Shown: in pieces, positions 14,225 to 23,095 of the stretch
How positions within the stretch are numbered: position 1 is the stretch's first letter
How the letters are laid out: every line of letters begins with the position of its first letter
Assembly: GCA_964559175.1 (NCBI GenBank)
Contig: CAZLGT010000009.1
Span: 34,568 to 98,567 of the forward strand
Reading direction: 5' to 3'
Source of the DNA: Mariniphaga sp964559175
GTDB lineage: Bacteria; Bacteroidota; Bacteroidia; Bacteroidales; Prolixibacteraceae
Length of the DNA stretch: 64,000 nucleotides
The notes under the pieces: generated by a model
Seen by the model: the letters and a program-made list of their open reading frames with translations, nothing else
What the model was told of the DNA's origin: nothing
Database searches by the model: none
Made by a program: the position numbers and the translations under genes

Positions 14225-15562
14225 ATGTCAAAATTTAACATCGTAATGCCCAAGTTGGGTGAAAGCATCCAGGAAGGCACTATAACCAAATGGTTTGTGA
14301 AAGAAGGAGATACCATCGAAGAAGACGATATGCTCTTTGAAGTTGCAACCGATAAAGTGGATTCGGAGATTCCTTCCCCGGTAGATGGCGTGATAGAAAA
14401 AATTCTGCATGCTGAGGATAGTCTGGTTCCTGTGGGGGAAGTGGTTGCTGTTGTTAATACCACCGGTGATGAAGAGGAAGATGCCGGTGCACCCGATGAA
14501 ACACAGGAAGAGGATACTTCTGAAACCACATCGGAAAAGCAGGATGATTCTGTTAAAGAGAGCAAGGGGGATTTGAAAAAAGACGAAGGGAAAACTCCTT
14601 CCCGGGAAATGTCGAATCGTTTTTATTCCCCGCTGGTGAGAACCATTGCCAAAGAAGAAAACATTTCTGCCGAAGATCTGGAATCCATTGAGGGAACAGG
14701 GGCCAACGGCAGGGTACAGAAGAAAGATATTCTGGAATACATCGAAAACAGGAAGAAACCGTCAGCCTCAGAGCAAAAACCTGCCGCCGAAGCTTCTGCG
14801 GGAGCCTCAACAACCTTTGAAAGAAAAGCTGCCCCGCCGGTTACTGCCGGTGAAGGCGACAAGGTAGTTGAAATGGACAGGGTACGGAAACTGATTGCTG
14901 ACCATATGGTAATGTCGAAACAGGTTTCACCTCATGTAACTTCGGTGGTAGAGGCCGATGTAACCGATTTGGTGTTCTGGCGCGAAAAAAACAAAAAAGC
15001 TTTCCAGGAAAAACACGGAGAGAAAATTACATTCATGCCTTTCTTTATTGAAGCTACGGCAGCGGCGCTGGCTGAGTTCCCGTTGGTCAATTCGTCGGTG
15101 GACGGCGATAAAATCATTCTTCGTAACAACATTAATATTGGTATTGCAGTGGCAAAACCCGACGGAAACCTGATTGTTCCGGTGGTGAAAAATGCCGAGC
15201 AGAAAAACCTGGTAGGTTTGACCAAAGAACTGAACAGGTTGGCCGATACGGCAAGGAACAACAAGCTTACCGCTGATGAAATTCAGGGGGGAACGTTTAC
15301 CATCACCAATTTTGGGTCGTTCCGTAACATCATTGGCACACCTATTATTAACCAGCCGCAGGTGGGTATTCTGGCTACCGGAAGCATCGAGAAAGTTCCG
15401 GCTGTCATTGAAACACCTACTGGCGATGCCATTGCCATCAGGCATAAAATGTTCCTGTCGCTTTCTTACGACCACAGGGTGGTAGATGGCGCACTGGGTG
15501 GGGCATTCCTGAGAAAGATTGCCGATTTACTCGAACAGTTTGATACGAACCGCTCAATTTGA
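14225..15562 (+). CDS. 2-oxoacid dehydrogenase E2 (dihydrolipoamide acyltransferase)
   Basis: 445 residues in the standard order: lipoyl domain 1-78 with the lipoylated lysine K44 in A-T-D-K-V-D-S-E, an acidic flexible linker 80-130, an E1/E3-binding domain about 136-175 (S-P-L-V-R-T-I-A-K-E-E-N-I then G-T-G-A-N-G-R-V-Q-K-K-D-I), another linker, and a catalytic domain ending with D-H-R-V-V-D-G. It moves the acyl group from lipoyl to coenzyme A. The partner E1 follows 7 bases downstream. The fused E1 and overall pattern favour a branched-chain 2-oxoacid dehydrogenase, but pyruvate cannot be ruled out. No E3 gene is in view. Confidence 0.92.
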   Translation: MSKFNIVMPKLGESIQEGTITKWFVKEGDTIEEDDMLFEVATDKVDSEIPSPVDGVIEKILHAEDSLVPVGEVVAVVNTTGDEEEDAGAPDETQEEDTSETTSEKQDDSVKESKGDLKKDEGKTPSREMSNRFYSPLVRTIAKEENISAEDLESIEGTGANGRVQKKDILEYIENRKKPSASEQKPAAEASAGASTTFERKAAPPVTAGEGDKVVEMDRVRKLIADHMVMSKQVSPHVTSVVEADVTDLVFWREKNKKAFQEKHGEKITFMPFFIEATAAALAEFPLVNSSVDGDKIILRNNINIGIAVAKPDGNLIVPVVKNAEQKNLVGLTKELNRLADTARNNKLTADEIQGGTFTITNFGSFRNIIGTPIINQPQVGILATGSIEKVPAVIETPTGDAIAIRHKMFLSLSYDHRVVDGALGGAFLRKIADLLEQFDTNRSI

Positions 15563-15569
15563 AATAGAA

Positions 15570-17618
15570 ATGAAAGATTTAAAAGTACCAAAAATTCATA
15601 CAATTAAGAAAACCGATAAGGAAACGCTCGAAAAATGGTACAGGCTTATGACCATTGGCCGTGCCATCGACGAAAAAGCTCCGAATTATTTGAAACAGGC
15701 CATCGGATGGTCTTATCATGCCCCCTACGCCGGACACGATGGAATTCAGCTGGCTTTGGGACAGGTTTTCAAGCCGAAAAAAGACCACATGTTTCTGTAT
15801 TACCGCGATATGCTTTCTGCCTTGTCGGCGGGGTTAACCACCGAAGAAGTTATTTTAAACGGTATTTCCAAAGCAACCGACCCGTCAAGTGGCGGAAGGC
15901 ACATGTCGAACCATTTTGCCAAACCGGAACTGAATATCCACAATATGTCGTCGCTTACCGGTAACCATACACTGCATGCGGTAGGGGTTGCACGGGCAAT
16001 AAAATTCTACGGTGAAGATGCAGTGGCTTTCAGTAGCCAGGGTGAGTCGTCGGTGAGTGAAGGATTTGTTTATGAGGCATTTAACGGTGCCGACAAAGAA
16101 GAACTGCCTGTGGTGTTTGTGATTCAGGATAACGGTTATGGTATTTCTGTTCCAAAAAAAGACCAGACGGCACAACGTAAGGTGGCCAACAATTTTTCAG
16201 GGTTTAAAAACCTGCGCATCATCCATTGCAACGGAAAAGATGTATTCGACTCGATGAATGCTATGGCCGAAGCCAAACGGTATGCTCTTGAAGAAAGCAA
16301 ACCGGTGATTGTTCAGGCCAACTGTGTGCGTATGCATTCCCATTCCAATTCCGACGATCACTTGCTTTACAGAAGTGAAGCCGAACGCAATTATGTAATG
16401 GAGTATGATCCGCTGGAAAAATACAGGAGAATGTTGCTGCGGTATGAACGCTTTACTGAAGAAGAACTTCTGGCCGTTGAGGAAGAAGCCAGGCAGGAGA
16501 TAAAAACAGCCCACAAAGCTGCACTGAAGGCTCCGGATCCTACACCGGAATCGATTTTTGATTTTGTTTTGCCCGAACCGTATGCTGCGGATAAGTATCC
16601 GGATGGAGTGCACAGCGAAGAGGGCGATAAGAAAAAACTGATTACTGCACTGAACGAAACACTGAAGGCTGAATTCCGCGAAAATCCAGATACATTTATG
16701 TGGGGACAGGATATGGCCAACAAAGATAAAGGAGGAATTTTCAATGTTTCCAAGGGTTTGCAAAAGGAGTTTGGTCCCAAAAGAATATTTAATGCTCCCA
16801 TTGCCGAAGATTTTATAGTGGGAACGGCCAATGGCATGTCGCGATACAACGATAAAATACGGGTTGTGATTGAAGGCGCCGAATTTGCCGATTATTTCTG
16901 GCCGGCCATGGAACAGTATGTGGAATGTAGTCATGACTACTGGCGATCGAATGGAAAATTCGCGCCCAATGTGACCATTCGCCTTGCATCGGGAGGCTAT
17001 ATCGGCGGCGGCCTTTACCATTCGCAAACCATCGAGGGATCTCTGGCATCCATTCCGGGGGTCCGTATTGTTTATCCGTCTTTTGCCGACGATGCTGCCG
17101 GATTGCTGCGAACTGCCATCCGCTCCGAAGGGCCAACCATGTTTATGGAACCAAAAGCCTTGTATCAAAGCCCGAAAGCTGCCACCGTAGTTCCCGACGA
17201 TTTCGAGGTGCCTTTCGGTAAGGCCCGCATCCGTAAAGAGGGTACCGACCTGACCATTCTCACCTACGGAAATGCAACCCACCTGAGTCTGGAGGCTGCC
17301 AAAAAACTGGAGGATGACGGCTACCGGGTGGAGGTGGTTGATCTCCGGTCGCTTGTACCGCTTGATGAAGAAACAATCCTGGAATCGGTGAAAAAAACAA
17401 ATAAGGTTTTGATAGCCCACGAAGACAAAGTATTTGGTGGTTTCGGCGGCGAACTGAGTTCACTTATTACCGAAAAAGCATTTGAATACCTCGATGCTCC
17501 TGTTAAAAGGGTAGGCTCTACATTTACACCGGTTGGGTTTAATACCATTCTAGAAAAGGCCATTTTGCCCGACATGAAGAGGATATATGAGGCAGCCAAA
17601 GATTTAATTTTGTACTAA
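15570..17618 (+). CDS. 2-oxoacid dehydrogenase E1, fused alpha and beta subunits
   Basis: 682 residues. The first half (about 1-345) is the alpha part: thiamine diphosphate region with S-S-Q-G-E-S-S-V-S-E-G and I-Q-D-N-G-Y-G-I-S. The second half (about 360-682) is the beta part: N-A-P-I-A-E-D-F-I-V-G, G-A-E-F-A-D-Y-F-W-P-A and a C-terminal transketolase-like domain. It decarboxylates a 2-oxoacid and loads the E2 lipoyl group. The fusion of the two subunits is common in Bacteroidetes. ATG 15570 was chosen over an in-frame ATG at 15519 that would lie inside the E2 gene. Probably a branched-chain enzyme for fatty-acid primers and amino-acid breakdown. Confidence 0.92.
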   Translation: MKDLKVPKIHTIKKTDKETLEKWYRLMTIGRAIDEKAPNYLKQAIGWSYHAPYAGHDGIQLALGQVFKPKKDHMFLYYRDMLSALSAGLTTEEVILNGISKATDPSSGGRHMSNHFAKPELNIHNMSSLTGNHTLHAVGVARAIKFYGEDAVAFSSQGESSVSEGFVYEAFNGADKEELPVVFVIQDNGYGISVPKKDQTAQRKVANNFSGFKNLRIIHCNGKDVFDSMNAMAEAKRYALEESKPVIVQANCVRMHSHSNSDDHLLYRSEAERNYVMEYDPLEKYRRMLLRYERFTEEELLAVEEEARQEIKTAHKAALKAPDPTPESIFDFVLPEPYAADKYPDGVHSEEGDKKKLITALNETLKAEFRENPDTFMWGQDMANKDKGGIFNVSKGLQKEFGPKRIFNAPIAEDFIVGTANGMSRYNDKIRVVIEGAEFADYFWPAMEQYVECSHDYWRSNGKFAPNVTIRLASGGYIGGGLYHSQTIEGSLASIPGVRIVYPSFADDAAGLLRTAIRSEGPTMFMEPKALYQSPKAATVVPDDFEVPFGKARIRKEGTDLTILTYGNATHLSLEAAKKLEDDGYRVEVVDLRSLVPLDEETILESVKKTNKVLIAHEDKVFGGFGGELSSLITEKAFEYLDAPVKRVGSTFTPVGFNTILEKAILPDMKRIYEAAKDLILY

Positions 17619-17629
17619 AAATTGAAAAA

Positions 17630-18151
17630 ATGAGCAAAAAATCATCAAAAACAACGGCTATTATTTACAGTTTTCATACACAGAAATCGAAAAAAGTAGC
17701 GGAGAAAATCATCGATGCATGGGGAAAATCGAATATTGAAGCGGTTAATGCAGAGGAGATTGGAAAAGAAATATTTGAAAAGTATGATAATTTTATTTTG
17801 AGTGCTCCCACCTGGTTCGACGGGGAGTTGCCCAACTACTGGGACGAGTTTGTGCCCGACCTGGAGGAAATGGATTTGAAGGCAAAGAAGTTTGCCATTT
17901 TCGGACTGGGCGACCAGAAGGGCTACCCCGAAAACTTTTGCGATGCCATAGGCATTCTGGCGGAAATTATTGAGGACTGTGGCGGTAACATCGTTGGCCG
18001 TACTCCGCTTGAGGGATATACCTTTGAATCGTCAAGAGCACAGCGGGGCGACGAATTTGTGGGATTGCCGCTGGATCAGGAAAACCGGGCCCGTATGACT
18101 TCCAACAGGGTAAAAAAGTGGGTGGAGCAGCTGAAAGAAGAGTTTAAATAA
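17630..18151 (+). CDS. Flavodoxin
   Basis: 173 residues, long-chain flavodoxin size. The FMN-phosphate loop reads S-F-H-T-Q-K-S near residues 13-19, a variant of the usual T-G-T-T. The two isoalloxazine loops are recognisable as A-P-T-W-F-D-G-E-L-P-N-Y-W and F-G-L-G-D-Q-K-G-Y-P-E-N-F. It is a soluble low-potential electron carrier. It starts 11 bases after E1 and probably shares its transcript, which would be unusual for a CoA-linked NAD+-reducing complex; chance clustering is possible. Two inverted repeats follow, the second a terminator. Confidence 0.9.
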   Translation: MSKKSSKTTAIIYSFHTQKSKKVAEKIIDAWGKSNIEAVNAEEIGKEIFEKYDNFILSAPTWFDGELPNYWDEFVPDLEEMDLKAKKFAIFGLGDQKGYPENFCDAIGILAEIIEDCGGNIVGRTPLEGYTFESSRAQRGDEFVGLPLDQENRARMTSNRVKKWVEQLKEEFK

Positions 18152-18181
18152 GCCGGCGGAAGATTCGGCCGGCAGATGGGT

Positions 18182-18214
18182 AAAAGCTGTTTGCATCAGG
18201 CAGGCAGCTTTTTC
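18182..18214 (+). terminator. Terminator after flavodoxin
   Basis: AAAAGCTG (18182-18189) pairs with CAGCTTTT (18205-18212), followed by further T. A separate GCCGGC-GCCGGC hairpin at 18152-18173 precedes it immediately after the stop. Confidence 0.75.
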
Positions 18215-18248
18215 GTGTTAAAAAGTATTTGTTTCTTTGCCTGTAACT

Positions 18249-18677
18249 ATGAAAAATGCGAAAAAGAAATTTCTGAACAGACCGGAATACCCGGGAGGAA
18301 AAGAGGCATTTAAAGCCTATGTGAAATCGCACCTCGTTTATCCCGAAGAAGCGAAACAAAAGCGCATTGAAGGAGTTGTGCAGCTTCTGGCACAAATCGA
18401 CGACAACGGGAATGTGGGCGAAGTGACTGTGGAGAATGGAATAGGTGGCGGATGCGACGAAGAAGCTGTGAGATTGATTAAAAATGTGCAGTTTGGCAGT
18501 GTAAAAAATCGCGGGGTAAGGTTAAAAACCAGAAAGCGGTTCCGGATTGAATTCAAATTACCCCAGCGGCAGAAAAAAATCAGTTATTCGGTAACCCCGG
18601 AGCAAAAAACTGCTTCACCTGAAAACGGGAAGCAAAGCGGTAAAACATATTCCTACACCATCCGGATGAGTTCTTGA
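18249..18677 (+). CDS. TonB C-terminal domain protein without export signal
   Basis: 142 residues. Residues about 8-100 form a TonB C-terminal domain with the R-P-E-Y-P-G-G entry and Y-P-E-E-A-K-Q-K-R-I-E-G-V-V-Q segment also seen in the 1127 product; the basic C-terminal 40 residues look unstructured. No signal peptide or membrane helix is visible from ATG 18249, and the in-frame TTG at 18237 adds only four residues. The protein therefore seems cytosolic, or its true N-terminus has been lost. Function unknown; it is not an energy transducer in the usual sense. Confidence 0.65.
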   Translation: MKNAKKKFLNRPEYPGGKEAFKAYVKSHLVYPEEAKQKRIEGVVQLLAQIDDNGNVGEVTVENGIGGGCDEEAVRLIKNVQFGSVKNRGVRLKTRKRFRIEFKLPQRQKKISYSVTPEQKTASPENGKQSGKTYSYTIRMSS

Positions 18678-18705
18678 CACCAACGTTCATTAAGTCAAAG
18701 TGTTG

Positions 18706-18736
18706 TACATTTGTAAACAATATAATTTACAAATGT
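18706..18736. promoter_or_regulatory. Inverted TACATTTGTAAA sites before pyrG
   Basis: ACATTTGTAAA (18707-18717) and its exact complement TTTACAAATGT (18726-18736) face each other across 8 bases. Each half is itself a near-dyad like the site at the XRE promoter. Located 190 bases before pyrG. Confidence 0.55.
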
Positions 18737-18885
18737 GTATTCTGTATCGGTTTGTAAATATTGTATTCGGGTGGTCTGTTGCCGGCAACAGATAAACAGG
18801 CGTAATTTTTTTCTTCCATCGTTTAATTATTCTTACCAAATCCAATTTCAGTCGGCCATTTAGTTTTCAGATACGTTTTATTCAT

Positions 18886-18893
18886 TAATTTTG
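18886..18893 (+). promoter_or_regulatory. -7 box of pyrG
   Basis: TAATTTTG fits TAnnTTTG, 28 bases before the GTG start of pyrG. Confidence 0.5.
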
Positions 18894-18921
18894 TGGCTTT
18901 TAAATTTTAAACATTCAGAAC

Positions 18922-20529
18922 GTGTCTGAAACAAGATACATATTCGTAACCGGTGGAGTAACATCATCTTTGGGCAAAGGCATTCTGGCGTCGTCGCTTG
19001 CCAAGTTGCTGCAATCGAGAGGCTACAACGTTACTATCCAAAAGCTTGATCCTTATATTAATGTCGATCCGGGCACACTCAACCCGTATGAACACGGCGA
19101 GTGTTATGTAACCGAAGACGGTGCCGAAACCGATCTCGACCTGGGACATTACGAGAGGTTTTTGAATGAACCCACCTCACAGGCCAATAATGTGACTACC
19201 GGTAGAATATACCAGTCGGTTATCAGCAAAGAGCGCCACGGCGATTACCTCGGAAAAACCGTCCAGATAATTCCGCATATTACGGATGAAATCAAGCGGC
19301 GCATAAAAATTTTGGGATCGAAGGGGAAATACGACATTGTTATCACTGAAATTGGCGGTACTGTGGGCGATATTGAATCGCTTCCCTATATTGAATCGGT
19401 AAGGCAGTTGAAACGCGAACTGGGGTTTCGGGCAATTGTTGTGCACCTCACCCTGGTACCCTACCTTGCAGCCACCGGCGAACTGAAAACCAAGCCAACA
19501 CAGCACTCGGTAAAGTTATTGCTCGAGGCCGGAGTTCAGCCCGATATACTGGTTTTGCGCACCGAACATGAAATTGATTCCACAATACGCGAAAAGGTTG
19601 CCCTGTTTTGCAACGTTGATCCCGATGCTGTGGTGCAGTCGATTAATGTGCCTACCATTTACGAGGTTCCGTTAAAAATGCTTTCGGAAAAACTCGATGT
19701 TACGGTGTTGAAAAAGCTGGGGCTGGAAATAAGTGAAAAGGTTGATTTGGGCGCATGGAACGCTTTTTTGAAAAAGCTTAAAAACCCGAAAAGTACCGTT
19801 ACTGTGGGGTTAATAGGCAAATATGTGGAACTGCGCGATGCCTATAAATCCATTGCCGAATCGCTGGTACATGCCGGGGCTCAGAATCTGTGTGATGTGG
19901 AAATTGAATGGATTCATTCGGAAACACTGGAGGCTGACAACCTGAATGAGATACTGTCGGGGTTGAACGGCATCATTGTGGCGCCGGGTTTCGGGCACCG
20001 CGGAATGAAAGGAAAAATATTTGCAGCCCGTTATGCTCGGGAAAACAATATCCCTTACCTGGGGATTTGCCTTGGGATGCAGGTAGCTGTGATTGAGTTT
20101 GCACAGAATGTTTTGAACCTGCAAGGGGCCGATTCAACAGAAATGAACCCCAAAACTCCGCATCCTGTAATCGATTTGATGGAAAACCAGAAAGGAATTA
20201 CCGATTACGGCGGAACCATGCGGCTGGGGGCTTACGAGTGCCGCATCATCAATAAAGACTCGAATGTTTGCAAGGCATACAATAAACTTACGGTATATGA
20301 AAGACACCGCCACCGGTACGAGTTTAACGACGGATACCGGGAACAGTTTATTAATGCAGGCATGGTGCCGGCCGGAGTAAACCCGGAAACCGATTTGGTT
20401 GAAATAATAGAAATACCTTCGCACAAGTGGTTCGTTGGTGTGCAGTTTCATCCTGAATACCGGAGTACCGTTCTTAATCCCCATCCGCTGTTTGTTGATT
20501 TCGTTAAAAATTGCTTAGTAAAAGAATAA
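18922..20529 (+). CDS. pyrG: CTP synthase
   Basis: 535 residues, normal for PyrG. GTG start at 18922 gives the conserved beginning T-R-Y-I-F-V-T-G-G-V-T-S-S-L-G-K-G, which holds the synthetase P-loop. The C-terminal glutaminase domain has the nucleophile motif G-I-C-L-G-M-Q and the catalytic H-P-E. It makes CTP from UTP with glutamine nitrogen in the cytosol. A -7 box lies 28 bases upstream and a pair of inverted TACATTTGTAAA sites further up. yidC starts two bases after the stop, so the two are co-transcribed. Confidence 0.98.
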   Translation: MSETRYIFVTGGVTSSLGKGILASSLAKLLQSRGYNVTIQKLDPYINVDPGTLNPYEHGECYVTEDGAETDLDLGHYERFLNEPTSQANNVTTGRIYQSVISKERHGDYLGKTVQIIPHITDEIKRRIKILGSKGKYDIVITEIGGTVGDIESLPYIESVRQLKRELGFRAIVVHLTLVPYLAATGELKTKPTQHSVKLLLEAGVQPDILVLRTEHEIDSTIREKVALFCNVDPDAVVQSINVPTIYEVPLKMLSEKLDVTVLKKLGLEISEKVDLGAWNAFLKKLKNPKSTVTVGLIGKYVELRDAYKSIAESLVHAGAQNLCDVEIEWIHSETLEADNLNEILSGLNGIIVAPGFGHRGMKGKIFAARYARENNIPYLGICLGMQVAVIEFAQNVLNLQGADSTEMNPKTPHPVIDLMENQKGITDYGGTMRLGAYECRIINKDSNVCKAYNKLTVYERHRHRYEFNDGYREQFINAGMVPAGVNPETDLVEIIEIPSHKWFVGVQFHPEYRSTVLNPHPLFVDFVKNCLVKE

Positions 20530-20531
20530 TA

Positions 20532-22481
20532 ATGGATAGAAATTCAATCATAGGTGTTGCACTGATTTTTGCTATTCTCGTCGTTTTTTCCATTGTCAAT
20601 CAGCCTTCGCAGGAACAAATAGAAGCTGCCAAAAGACGCCGGGATTCTATTGCGCTGGTTGAAGCGGAAGCTGAAAGAGCTTTGTTGCAGGAGCAGGAAA
20701 GGAGTCAGGCAACACAATCTGCCGAACCGGAAGAGCTGCTGCCCGATGGGGTTGATGAAGGCAGCCAGTTGCAGGAGAAAATCGATCAGTTTGGCGTATT
20801 TGGTACTGCCGCTCTGGGCGAAGAGGAGTTTTTTACACTGGAAAACAATCTGATGATAATTACCTTCACCAACAAGGGAGGGAAAATTTACTCAGTTGAA
20901 TTGAAAAATTACCAAACCCACGATTCGCTGCCGCTTATATTGTTTGAAGGCGATAAAACACAATTCGGACTGAACTTTTTTGCACAAAACCGCAGCATAC
21001 AAACCGAACAGTTGTACTTTACACCCGGGTTCAGCCAGAAATCGGTGGTGGTTTCCGGGCCTGAAGTGAGAACCGGAAGCGAAGGTCGCATCAGGTTTAA
21101 CGAAGACAATCCCGGTGGAAAAGAGTCGGTCAGTTTCAGGATGGAAGTGGCGCCGGGCAGGTTTATGGAACACATTTACACACTGGAATACAATTCATAC
21201 CTGGTTGATTTCGATTTGAACATTCAGGGAATGGAACAATACATCGCCGCCAATCAAACCCAGCTCAATTTCACCTGGTCGTTCGATGTTCCCCGCCAGG
21301 AACGTCCTTCCCGGTTTGGCGAAGACAGGTACACCAACATTACCTACAAGTTTTTTGAAGACGATGTGGACAACCTTTCGCAAAGCAAGTCGGACGAGGA
21401 AAATCTGAGTACCCGTGTAAAATGGATAGGATTTAAACAGCTGTTTTTCAATTCTACCATCATTGCTAACGAAGCATTTCCCAATGCATACGTGCGCTCC
21501 GAAAGAATTGAGGATCATCCCAAATACCTGGCCCACTTTTCTGCGGATATTGCCATTCCATACCAGGGCACCGGAAGCGAGCAGGTAGGTATGCAGTTTT
21601 ACTTTGGCCCCAACCATTATCAAACGTTGCGGCAATACGGAATTGACCTTGAGCGGCAGGTTTATCTGGGATATGCCATTGTGCGTCCGGTAAACAAATA
21701 CCTTATCATTCCTATTTTTAACTTCCTGCGCCGGTTTATCGATAATTTCGGAATCATCATACTGCTGCTTACTATTTTTATAAAAACGATTTTATTCCCG
21801 TTTACCTATAAATCCTATGTATCGCAGGCAAAAATGCGCGCCCTAAAGCCCGAAGTGGATGAAATAACCAAAAAATTCGGCAGCGATAAACCCATGGAAA
21901 AACAGCAGGCTACCATGGCCCTGTATAAAAAAGCAGGAGTGAATCCCATGGGTGGCTGTTTGCCAATGCTCCTGCAGTTTCCCATTCTGATTGCCATGTT
22001 CTTTTTCTTTCCCACATCTATTGAGTTAAGGCAGGAAAGTTTCCTTTGGGCAACCGATTTGTCCACCTACGATTCTATTTTCGAATGGTCAACAAATATT
22101 CCAATTATCAGTAGATTTTACGGCAACCATGTAAGTTTATTCACCCTCCTTATGACTGTTACCACCATCATTTCCACCCGCCTGAACCAGCAGGCCACTA
22201 CCTCGCAGGGAATGCCCGGTATGAAAACCATGATGTACATGATGCCAGTCATGTTCCTGTTTATCCTGAATAGTTATTCATCGGGGCTGAGTTATTACTA
22301 TTTTCTGGCCAACGTGATTACCATAGGTCAAACCTATCTTATCCGGTCGTTTACCAACGAAGATAAAATTAGAGCTCAGTTGCAGGTGAACAAGAAGAAA
22401 CCGGTGAAAAAATCGAAGTTTCAGAAGCGACTGGAAGAGATGGCCAGGCAACAGGGCAGGCCATCATCCAAAAAGAAATAA
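20532..22481 (+). CDS. yidC: Membrane protein insertase YidC
   Basis: 649 residues, long Gram-negative type. N-terminal anchor about 5-23 (I-I-G-V-A-L-I-F-A-I-L-V-V), a large periplasmic beta domain about 95-380, then the conserved Oxa1 core with five membrane segments from about 395; the core includes K-K-A-G-V-N-P-M-G-G-C-L-P and the lysine-rich tail at 620-649. YidC inserts and folds proteins in the inner membrane with or without SecYEG. ATG 20532 is chosen because the frame's upstream TTG lies in pyrG. A clean terminator follows at 22499. Confidence 0.96.
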   Translation: MDRNSIIGVALIFAILVVFSIVNQPSQEQIEAAKRRRDSIALVEAEAERALLQEQERSQATQSAEPEELLPDGVDEGSQLQEKIDQFGVFGTAALGEEEFFTLENNLMIITFTNKGGKIYSVELKNYQTHDSLPLILFEGDKTQFGLNFFAQNRSIQTEQLYFTPGFSQKSVVVSGPEVRTGSEGRIRFNEDNPGGKESVSFRMEVAPGRFMEHIYTLEYNSYLVDFDLNIQGMEQYIAANQTQLNFTWSFDVPRQERPSRFGEDRYTNITYKFFEDDVDNLSQSKSDEENLSTRVKWIGFKQLFFNSTIIANEAFPNAYVRSERIEDHPKYLAHFSADIAIPYQGTGSEQVGMQFYFGPNHYQTLRQYGIDLERQVYLGYAIVRPVNKYLIIPIFNFLRRFIDNFGIIILLLTIFIKTILFPFTYKSYVSQAKMRALKPEVDEITKKFGSDKPMEKQQATMALYKKAGVNPMGGCLPMLLQFPILIAMFFFFPTSIELRQESFLWATDLSTYDSIFEWSTNIPIISRFYGNHVSLFTLLMTVTTIISTRLNQQATTSQGMPGMKTMMYMMPVMFLFILNSYSSGLSYYYFLANVITIGQTYLIRSFTNEDKIRAQLQVNKKKPVKKSKFQKRLEEMARQQGRPSSKKK

Positions 22482-22498
22482 ATGACGAACATTTGTTA

Positions 22499-22526
22499 AA
22501 AAAGCCGGACTTTCCGGCTTTTTTCG
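22499..22526 (+). terminator. Terminator after yidC
   Basis: AAAGCCGGA-CTT-TCCGGCTTT hairpin with an A-run before and a T-run after; strong intrinsic terminator. Confidence 0.88.
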
Positions 22527-22620
22527 TTTTTTCTCTATTGGTTCAATTTTTTTTCCGGGTTCCGTTAAACTATTTAAAATTCATTTCGTCAAAAACACAT
22601 TAATCGTTAAAAAAGCTACA

Positions 22621-23010
22621 ATGAAAAAATTTGGAATTTTAATCATGACAATTCTTTTGGTGTCCGCAGCAGCAATGGCACAGCCCGGGCAGCGGAATAT
22701 GGATCCGGAAGAAATGGCAAAACGCCAGACCGCGCAATTAAAAGAAGCGGTAGGACTGGATAACGAACAGGAAAAGAAAGCGCAAGAGATTTACCTTGAA
22801 ACCGGCAAAAAAATGAGTGCCATGCGGGAAGAAATGCAGGGCGGCGGGTTTGAAGGAATGCGTGAAAAAATGCAGGAAATGAGAGCAGAACAAGACAAAA
22901 AACTGAAAGAAGTTCTTTCAGACGAACAATGGAAAAAGTACGAAAAATTTCAGGAGGAAAGACGTTCCCGCTGGAGTCAGGGCCAGGGAAGACCCGGCGG
23001 AAGAAGGTAG
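22621..23010 (+). CDS. Small secreted Spy/CpxP- or DUF4890-like protein
   Basis: 129 residues. Signal peptide about 1-20 (ending A-M-A-Q). The mature part is rich in Glu, Lys, Met and Gln and predicted helical, with two copies of a Spy-like pattern: L-D-N-E-Q-E-K-K-A-Q-E-I-Y and L-S-D-E-Q-W-K-K-Y-E-K. These match the L-T-x-E-Q pattern of periplasmic chaperones and of DUF4890 proteins of Bacteroidetes. A Gly/Arg-rich tail ends the protein. Probable periplasmic chaperone or stress protein; not proven. Preceded by a run of untranslated sequence with no clear promoter. Confidence 0.72.
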   Translation: MKKFGILIMTILLVSAAAMAQPGQRNMDPEEMAKRQTAQLKEAVGLDNEQEKKAQEIYLETGKKMSAMREEMQGGGFEGMREKMQEMRAEQDKKLKEVLSDEQWKKYEKFQEERRSRWSQGQGRPGGRR

Positions 23011-23045
23011 TTTTGTTTTTACATTTAGTTTAGTTTGGTTTTCCG

Positions 23046-23079
23046 GAGAGGGTTTGCTTAGGCAGGCCCTTTCTTTTTT
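23046..23079 (+). terminator. Probable terminator after the 22621 gene
   Basis: GAGGG...TGC..GCA..CCCTTTC imperfect hairpin followed by a T-rich run, between convergent genes. Confidence 0.5.
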
Positions 23080-23095
23080 GGTGACTGTTGAAAGT

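Noticed and set aside
16197..17420. A 407-codon open frame on the minus strand inside the fused E1 gene
   Set aside because: It lies fully opposite a well-recognised enzyme, is Phe/Ile/His rich without any motif, and results from codon bias of the real gene.
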